Shown one piece after another: positions 58,957-64,000 of a DNA stretch of 64,000 bases. A model generated the notes under the pieces. That model ran no database searches. It was not told the DNA's origin and saw only the letters and a list, made by a program, of their open reading frames with translations. The position numbers and the translations under genes are program-made. Each line of letters starts with the position of its first letter. The stretch's first letter is position 1. Where the stretch lies: positions 1,426,001-1,490,000 of the forward strand of contig NC_092410.1 of the NCBI RefSeq assembly GCF_009017415.1, given 5' to 3'. The DNA is from Aspergillus flavus. Lineage: Eukaryota > Ascomycota > Eurotiomycetes > Eurotiales > Aspergillaceae.

Positions 58957-59070
58957 ATAGATAACAGGATAGGGATGTAAATTGACTCCCTATTCTAGGG
59001 AGTTTTTCTATGTGGAATCGACTCATCGAGGGAATCTATATCTTACATCAGGTAGTAGCTTTGAATATTA
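58957..59070. repeat. Duplicated intergenic block, copy A
   Basis: This resembles 60401-60503. Shared stretches include AATTGACTC, CTATTCT, TATGTGGAATC, ATCATCG or CTCATCG, and ATCTATAT in the same order. It lies beyond the promoter of copy 1, as its partner lies beyond that of copy 2. Confidence 0.6.
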
Positions 59071-59299
59071 ATTATTTATTATATATACAGTACACTATTA
59101 TACAAATAGGGGTGCCAGCTCTGGCAGGGTCATGATAGTTCTGAGGTAGTCCGAGCTGGTACTCCATAACAATATATCTTAACGTAATCAGTAAACGAGC
59201 GGGGCCAACCTATTTTTTTCAAGGCTCTTCTGATCTTCCAAGGATATAGAAACCAAAACCAGATATAGGGTATCCTCAATTCAAAATAAATGCTTCTAT

Positions 59300-59718
59300 T
59301 CACTGTGCTGAACATTGGGCTACACTTTCCTCCACAAGCGGCGAGAGTGCGTCGCTTAGTTCGCGGAACTCATTCTCCGTCAGAGCTTTCTGTGCGTCGG
59401 TGGTCTGTATACGAATATTAGTAAGATAGGTCTTTCAAATATGCTCACTCTGGTGCTACTTACGCAACCGACCAAAAGCGTTGGAAACCCAGTGATAACA
59501 AAAAAGCCGGAATCAAGTTGCTCAAGTCCATTCTGCATACATTGTACAAAATGCGGCAGCACCCGGCACACAGGAAGGCTCCCACACCCATTGGAGACTG
59601 CCTCTTTCGCCAAGTTGATGACACAGTTGGTGTAGTCATCGCGCGCCTCGAGGTTGTGAACTGGGGTCGCGAATGCAAGGCCAACAGTGGCGAGTGAGAA
59701 CAAGGTTTGGAACTTCAT
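59300..59718 (-). CDS. Six-cysteine small secreted protein, copy 2
   Basis: Two exons, 59718-59464 and 59404-59300, with GTAAGT directly after the fifth Cys codon and a TATACAG acceptor, give 119 residues. The signal peptide MKFQTLFSLATVGLAFA is followed by TPVHNLEARDD. Mature cysteines are at 32, 45, 51, 60, 85 and 116. Spacing is C-x12-C-x5-C-x8-C-x24-C-x30-C, against x12, x5, x11, x26 and x38 in copy 1. The part between Cys4 and Cys5 differs most among copies (here QLDSGFFVITGFPTLLVG), suggesting divergence after duplication. Reading through the intron gives an unrelated hydrophobic tail that the paralogs do not share, which supports the splice. Function unknown. Confidence 0.8.
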
Positions 59719-59850
59719 ATTTGAATGATTTTGGATGACGTCGACTAGGGAGGTTGAAAATGATTGCCAATGGAGAAGGGTATATTTGAGTGTAATATAG
59801 GAGCGTTGCCAAAAGGTTGTAGGAAACACGAGAGAGAGAGAGAGGCCCAG

Positions 59851-59890
59851 ATCTTTATACTTTGACAGCAAATGCCTCAGGCAGGAGGAG
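59851..59890 (-). promoter_or_regulatory. Shared upstream element and TATA box, copy 2
   Basis: In minus orientation CCTCCTCCTGCCTGAGGCATT (59870-59890) precedes a GTATAAAGATC box (59851-59861). It matches the arrangement before copies 1 and 3, with some divergence in the block. Confidence 0.6.
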
Positions 59891-60212
59891 GCTCCACGAA
59901 AAGACCCACCACTTCTGGGCCACGTAGATTGGTATTTATTCAATAAAATGTACGTTTTGGGAATGCCATACCTGCTTCAAGAATAGTAATCACTCTGGCT
60001 GACTCATGTTTGCTATGAATATGCTGAATTCTGACCGAAGAGCCAATGATACTTAGACTTCAGCAAGAACATAGAAATGAGCTTCCAAATCTTCTATTAG
60101 CGTATATGCAGAGATGAACCACAATCTATTGAGATCGGCGATTTATTGACAGATACGAGCTTATTATGGGGTACAAAAGTGTATGTATTCATGAATCATA
60201 CATGCTAGCCGG

Positions 60213-60275
60213 CAATAGTGTGTGCGCCACATCAAGCTAAATCTGGGTCTTCGGTTGTGCAGATCACGATGATCT
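60213..60275. repeat. Duplicated intergenic block B (partner at 62187-62240)
   Basis: Both begin CAATAGTGTGTGCGCCAC and continue with similar AATCTGGG and TGCAGATCA sequence. They lie at comparable distance upstream of copies 2 and 3. Confidence 0.65.
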
Positions 60276-60400
60276 TCCTAGGTTTGTCCAGTCCCTACCG
60301 AAAGTTTCTGTTGAAATGCTCGTGTTTTGGCGCCGCATGTTTTTACCCCTTCGAAAATTCAGCAACTATGACCCTAGCAATGTCCCTAGACCTATTTATT

Positions 60401-60503
60401 TATTAGGTAATAGGGTGACGAATTGACTCTCTATTCTCCGGGTTCTGTATGTGGAATCTAATCATCGGGTATCTATATTAGAAATCAGTAGCTTCAATAT
60501 AAT
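60401..60503. repeat. Duplicated intergenic block, partner of 58957-59070
   Basis: This contains the same ordered motifs as the left copy (AATTGACTC, CTATTCT, TATGTGGAATC, ATCTATAT, then CAGTAGCTTCAATAT against AGTAGCTTTGAATAT). Confidence 0.6.
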
Positions 60504-60847
60504 ATTAGGACAAATTTTGATAAAATAACAGGAGATTGTCATTACATACATAAAGGTAGGCCTGGAAAGGATATTTAAGCGTAACCAGTGCAGAGTTTGA
60601 TACCTGGTTTAAATTGATCCTTTTATTTTGTTCGCTTTTATCCATCGTTGAACAGGGTTAAGTATATCCAACAGTACAACTGCTTTGTATAAAGCGGAGG
60701 ATATAGATACTGGTGCGCTAGAAAAAGACCTCAAATAAAAGAAAAATATATGGGAAAAATGGTCACAATGCGTCTGCAGGCCACTGATGTACCTGACCTG
60801 CCTACATGAATAAGCGGATATATGAGAGTACAAGTATCTGTCTCTAC

Positions 60848-61010
60848 TTAGGAATAATTTAATTCCCACCTGCATGTTTCCTATGCATATGCCATGGCAA
60901 AGGTTCGAGTCGATATAAATTTGTGGAGATGAGGTTAAATGCTGAAGAAAGCCTGTCCAAAAGTTAAGTTAGCCTACAGCTCTATGCCAACTCTCACACC
61001 AAAACTCGAT
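60848..61010. repeat. Duplicated intergenic block C (partner at 62297-62450)
   Basis: Shared sequence includes GCATATGCCATGGCAAAGGT against GCATATGCTATGGCAAAGGT, then CGATA, GTGGA and GCCTACAGCT, ending in CACCAAAACT. The partner keeps the same order over about 150 nt. Confidence 0.65.
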
Positions 61011-61276
61011 AGCTTAGGATCATTGATGAGTAGGGGGACGTAGGCGAGGGATGAGGGGGTAACAAAGAAGGAACAATAAATGTAGTAGATTAATAATAAT
61101 AATCAAGTAAGACAAAAGGCTAAGTATACAAAGACAGCCGTAGCCCAAAACCCGACACAGGATAATCTCAATAGAATATCAGAAACATCATACCCATCAT
61201 GCACCACTCCTCCCCCTGACAAGAGCCAACAACCAGTAAACAACAAAACACCAACCTCAATTCAAACCAAATATTC

Positions 61277-61724
61277 CTACGCAGACTTGGAGCAGCTAGT
61301 CAAACTCTCGCTCGTCATCTCCAAGAATGATACTTGCAGTGTGTTCAACTCAACCTCCGAGACTCCCGCGTTCTTCAGCCCGTCCCATAAGGTCTGGCCC
61401 TGTTATAAACAAATCAGTAAAATGAGTCTTTCAAATATATCCACCTTCTCTGCTGGTACTTACGCAGCTGTTCAAAGATGCCAGCCATTCTGAGCGACGC
61501 TGGTCAAGATCCGTGATATCAGTGATTTGGGCAGTAGCGTCGGTAGTACATGCTGTGAACTTGTCCAGCACGCTGCATGCCTCTGGAAGGGTTGCGCAGC
61601 CTTGGGTAACGCCTTTCTTCACGACACCTGTGACGCAGTCGGTGAAATCTTGACCGCGGTTTTGGATTGGGTTGGCGAAGGCGAGGCCTACGGTGGCGAG
61701 GGAGCAGAGGGTTTGGAACTTCAT
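61277..61724 (-). CDS. Six-cysteine small secreted protein, copy 3
   Basis: Two exons, 61724-61464 and 61399-61277, with GTAAGT right after the fifth Cys codon and a TAACAG acceptor, give 127 residues. The signal peptide MKFQTLCSLATVGLAFA is followed by NPIQNRGQDF. The six mature cysteines are at 30, 43, 50, 59, 87 and 123, giving C-x12-C-x6-C-x8-C-x27-C-x35-C; an extra Cys lies in the signal peptide. The segment TTDATAQITDITDLDQ parallels AVAEVTDIAELTQNPLGWLQ in copy 1, so copies 1 and 3 are closer to each other in this part. An ATG 13 codons upstream exists, but the MKFQTL start is the one the paralogs share. Function unknown. Confidence 0.82.
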
Positions 61725-61867
61725 TTTTGGTATTGGAGGATGGGTTTGAATTGTGGAGGTCAAACTGGTTTTTTGTAGAGATAGATTCGTTTAAGTGTGA
61801 GATCAGGAGCTTGGTAGAAGACTGATGAGACTGATGAGAGAAAAAAAGAAATGCAGCAATAGCCCAG

Positions 61868-61916
61868 GTTTTTATATGCTTACAACCTTGACTTCAATGC
61901 CTTGGACAGGAGGGGG
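61868..61916 (-). promoter_or_regulatory. Shared upstream element and TATA box, copy 3
   Basis: In minus orientation CCCCCTCCTGTCCAAGGCAT (about 61896-61915) with GAAGTCAAGG next to it precedes GCATATAAAAA (61869-61879). It is nearly identical in layout to copy 1. Confidence 0.6.
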
Positions 61917-62186
61917 TTTTAGAAAAGACCTCAATAGGGAAATTCAATAGCTCCGAGATACTATGTATCAGATGGGGATTTATTGACAGGCACGAGCTCA
62001 TGATAGGGTAGGATCAGCCTTCCAAGTCTCCTTTACAGACTCTTTTTGTATACCCTGAGAGCACAAAGTTCAATAGATCGACCTATCCATCGAGACTCTT
62101 GAAGATTAGTTCTCCGGAAATTGTTTCCGTGACAAGGATTGGATGTTGGTTGTGTTTTAAGTATCTTCTATTTATGAATAGTTCTG

Positions 62187-62240
62187 CAATAGTGTGTGCG
62201 CCACGGCTGAATCTGGGATCTGCAGATCATCCGCAGTACA
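62187..62240. repeat. Duplicated intergenic block B, right copy
   Basis: Partner of 60213-60275; starts CAATAGTGTGTGCGCCACGG. Confidence 0.65.
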
Positions 62241-62296
62241 GACGATACGATGGTTTTTTTCGGATTTGATTCGGTCTTACTGTCGGGGAAGATTTC

Positions 62297-62450
62297 TTCA
62301 GGAATTATTTGATTTTCAGAATCTTCTCGTCGTTCGAACTTTGTGCATATGCTATGGCAAAGGTTCGGGCCGATAGAATTCGTGGACGTGAGATTAACAC
62401 CTATCTTAAATTCGCCTACAGCTATACACCACCAAAACTAGATTTTTTTA
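62297..62450. repeat. Duplicated intergenic block C, right copy
   Basis: Partner of 60848-61010; contains TGCATATGCTATGGCAAAGG and CGCCTACAGCTATAC. Confidence 0.65.
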
Positions 62451-63016
62451 GACCGATATTATACAAGAAAAAGATGGAACAGCTGTATAGTCCTATTATA
62501 TATGTTCACTCATATATTGGCCTAGATTGTTTCTGTATTGAATTCGATTTTGATATTCTCTTTAGTACAATCAAGCTGAAGTAGAAATCTCCAGGAATGT
62601 AACTAATTACAAGAATCCAGGGCTATCCTTGCGCGGCTATTGTACTAAAATTCCAGTAAGTGGAACAATATAATTATAATATACAAGATACTTCATGTTG
62701 ACCTCTAGAGTGTTAAGAGTATATATCACTAATCAAAACCGACTTCCCCTCCATCTGCACGATGATACAACCAATGCGACGTCACCCCACCGAACAGCAC
62801 ATCAATCATCCGTCCACAGGTTAAATATCAATAACCTAACTTGTAATCTTCTTCCTCTTAGGTAGATAAATTAACCACACAAACTCAATATTCTATCCCA
62901 ACATCAACTCAATACCAGCACATCTACTACCACTACCGCCTACACTGTATAACACCCCTCACCCCGCTTCCATCACTTCTACTTCCATCAGCTATACAAC
63001 CAACTCCGCCAACACA
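62451..63016. promoter_or_regulatory. Upstream region of the Tm-1-like gene
   Basis: The left part is AT-rich and featureless. From about 62750 the plus strand becomes C-rich and G-poor, as in a fungal leader, and runs into the coding region. Confidence 0.45.
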
Positions 63017-64000
63017 ATGAATAACAAAATGCAATCCCCCACAATCCTCCTCCTAGGAACCTTCGACACCAAAACTCCCGAATTAACCTACACCCACCAA
63101 ACCCTCCTCACCCAAACCCCGCAACCAAACATCCTAGTCCTAGACGTCAGCCACCACCCCCCACCAACAACAACAACAACCTCAACAACCGACCTAAATA
63201 TCACCCACACAATCCCCCAAAAAGACCTGCCGGCCCCACGAGCCGAATACATCAAAGCCGCCTCCGAGCACGCCACCACCATCGTCGCAGACCTGTACAA
63301 GGCGAACAAAATCCACGGCATTATTTCCATAGGCGGATCATGCGGGACGAATATCGCGACGGCGGCGATGCGGAATGCCCTTCCTGTTGGGTTCCCGAAA
63401 CTGATGGTCTCGACGATGGCGAGCGGAGATGTCAAGCCGTATGTTGAGGAGACAGATGTAACGATGATGTATAGCGTTGTTGATATTGCGGGGAGGAATT
63501 GGATTCTGGAGGGGATATTGCGGAATGCTGCGTGTGCCATATTTGGGATGGCGGGGGGATATTATGAATCTTTGCTGAAGTCTCAGAGTCATAGAGAGGG
63601 TGGTAATGGGGGTTCCCGGGGAAAGAAGAGGGTTGGGATTACTATGTTTGGGGTGACGACGCCGGGGGTGGATCGCATTCGAGCCCATTTAGAGGATGTC
63701 TACGGGTTTGAGGTCTATGTGTTTCATGCGACGGGGGCTGGGGGCAAGGCGATGGAACGGCTGATACGGGAAGGGCAGCTGGATGCTGTTGTGGATTTGA
63801 CGACAAGTGAGGTTGTTGATGAGGTTATGGGGGGTGTGCTCTCTGCTGGGCCGGAGCGGTTGGTTGCTGCTGCGAGGGCAGGCATTCCGCAGGTGGTCAG
63901 TGTTGGGGCTTGCGATATGGTCAATTTTGGACCACGAAATACCATCCCCGAGCGGTATGAGGGACGGTTGATCTATGAGCATAATCCGACGGTAACGTTG
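63017..64000 (+). CDS. Tm-1-like / UPF0261 ATP-binding-domain protein (3' truncated by window edge)
   Basis: The frame is open from the ATG at 63017 to the end of the window (328 codons) with no stop and no needed intron. A second ATG at 63029 is the alternative start. The family opening is ILLLGTFDTKTPEL. Further hallmarks are GIISIGGSCGTNIATAAMRN, ALPVGFPKLMVSTMASGDVK, TMMYSVVDIAGRNWILEGIL, GITMFGVTTPGVDRIRAHLE, VFHATGAGGKAMERLIREGQ, DAVVDLTTSEVVDEVMGGVL and PQVVSVGACDMVNFGPRNTI. This covers most of the N-terminal domain; fungal and plant members often continue into a TIM-barrel second domain outside the window. In tomato, Tm-1 binds a viral replication protein; the ancestral role in fungi and bacteria is not established. 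A Thr run (PPPTTTTTSTTD) interrupts the N-terminal region. Confidence 0.9.
   Translation, partial: MNNKMQSPTILLLGTFDTKTPELTYTHQTLLTQTPQPNILVLDVSHHPPPTTTTTSTTDLNITHTIPQKDLPAPRAEYIKAASEHATTIVADLYKANKIHGIISIGGSCGTNIATAAMRNALPVGFPKLMVSTMASGDVKPYVEETDVTMMYSVVDIAGRNWILEGILRNAACAIFGMAGGYYESLLKSQSHREGGNGGSRGKKRVGITMFGVTTPGVDRIRAHLEDVYGFEVYVFHATGAGGKAMERLIREGQLDAVVDLTTSEVVDEVMGGVLSAGPERLVAAARAGIPQVVSVGACDMVNFGPRNTIPERYEGRLIYEHNPTVTL

Overview
The window is nuclear DNA of a filamentous ascomycete, most likely Eurotiales (an Aspergillus or Penicillium relative). Genes carry short introns of about 50-140 nt with GTRNGT donors and Py-AG acceptors, promoters are pyrimidine-rich, and the products (Chd1, Plr1-type reductase, Clf1, Prp31, PBDC1, Mup1-like permease, FLC/TRP-like protein, SAH hydrolase) read like a euascomycete chromosome arm. 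Exon joins were set by eye and checked for reading phase; no similarity search was possible.

Layout. 1-7.5 kb: the 3' end of a CHD1 remodeler (+), then on the minus strand a three-finger C2H2 protein, a pyridoxal-reductase-type aldo/keto reductase and a small secreted protein. 7.5-19.4 kb: about 12 kb of nearly gene-free DNA upstream of a developmental-type C2H2 factor; it holds one weak three-exon gene model (minus, 9.0-9.6 kb), homopolymer tracts, a tRNA-like fragment and a 16-bp palindrome. 19.4-27 kb: the C2H2 factor, a DUF3824 protein, and a kelch-like single-pass membrane protein on the minus strand. 27-36.6 kb: a decayed zone with an HNH-nuclease-like relic, a retrotransposon protease relic, frameshifted coding debris and a small cold-shock-domain gene apparently broken by one extra G. 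36.6-57 kb: an ordinary housekeeping block: GNAT acetyltransferase, divergent clf1/prp31 (both spliceosomal, sharing a 396-bp promoter), PBDC1-like protein, Mup1-like permease, FLC-family protein, PhyH dioxygenase, two small predicted secreted proteins, and SAH hydrolase. 58-62.6 kb: a tandem array of three genes for a six-cysteine small secreted protein family, all minus strand, with the same intron position, a shared promoter element and TATA box, and duplicated intergenic blocks. The window ends inside a Tm-1-like (UPF0261) gene.

The most interesting region is the six-cysteine secreted family at 58.0-61.7 kb. It looks like a locally expanded, probably co-regulated family of unknown function. 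The cold-shock-domain gene at 35.8-36.1 kb, alone in a transposon-relic zone, is second.
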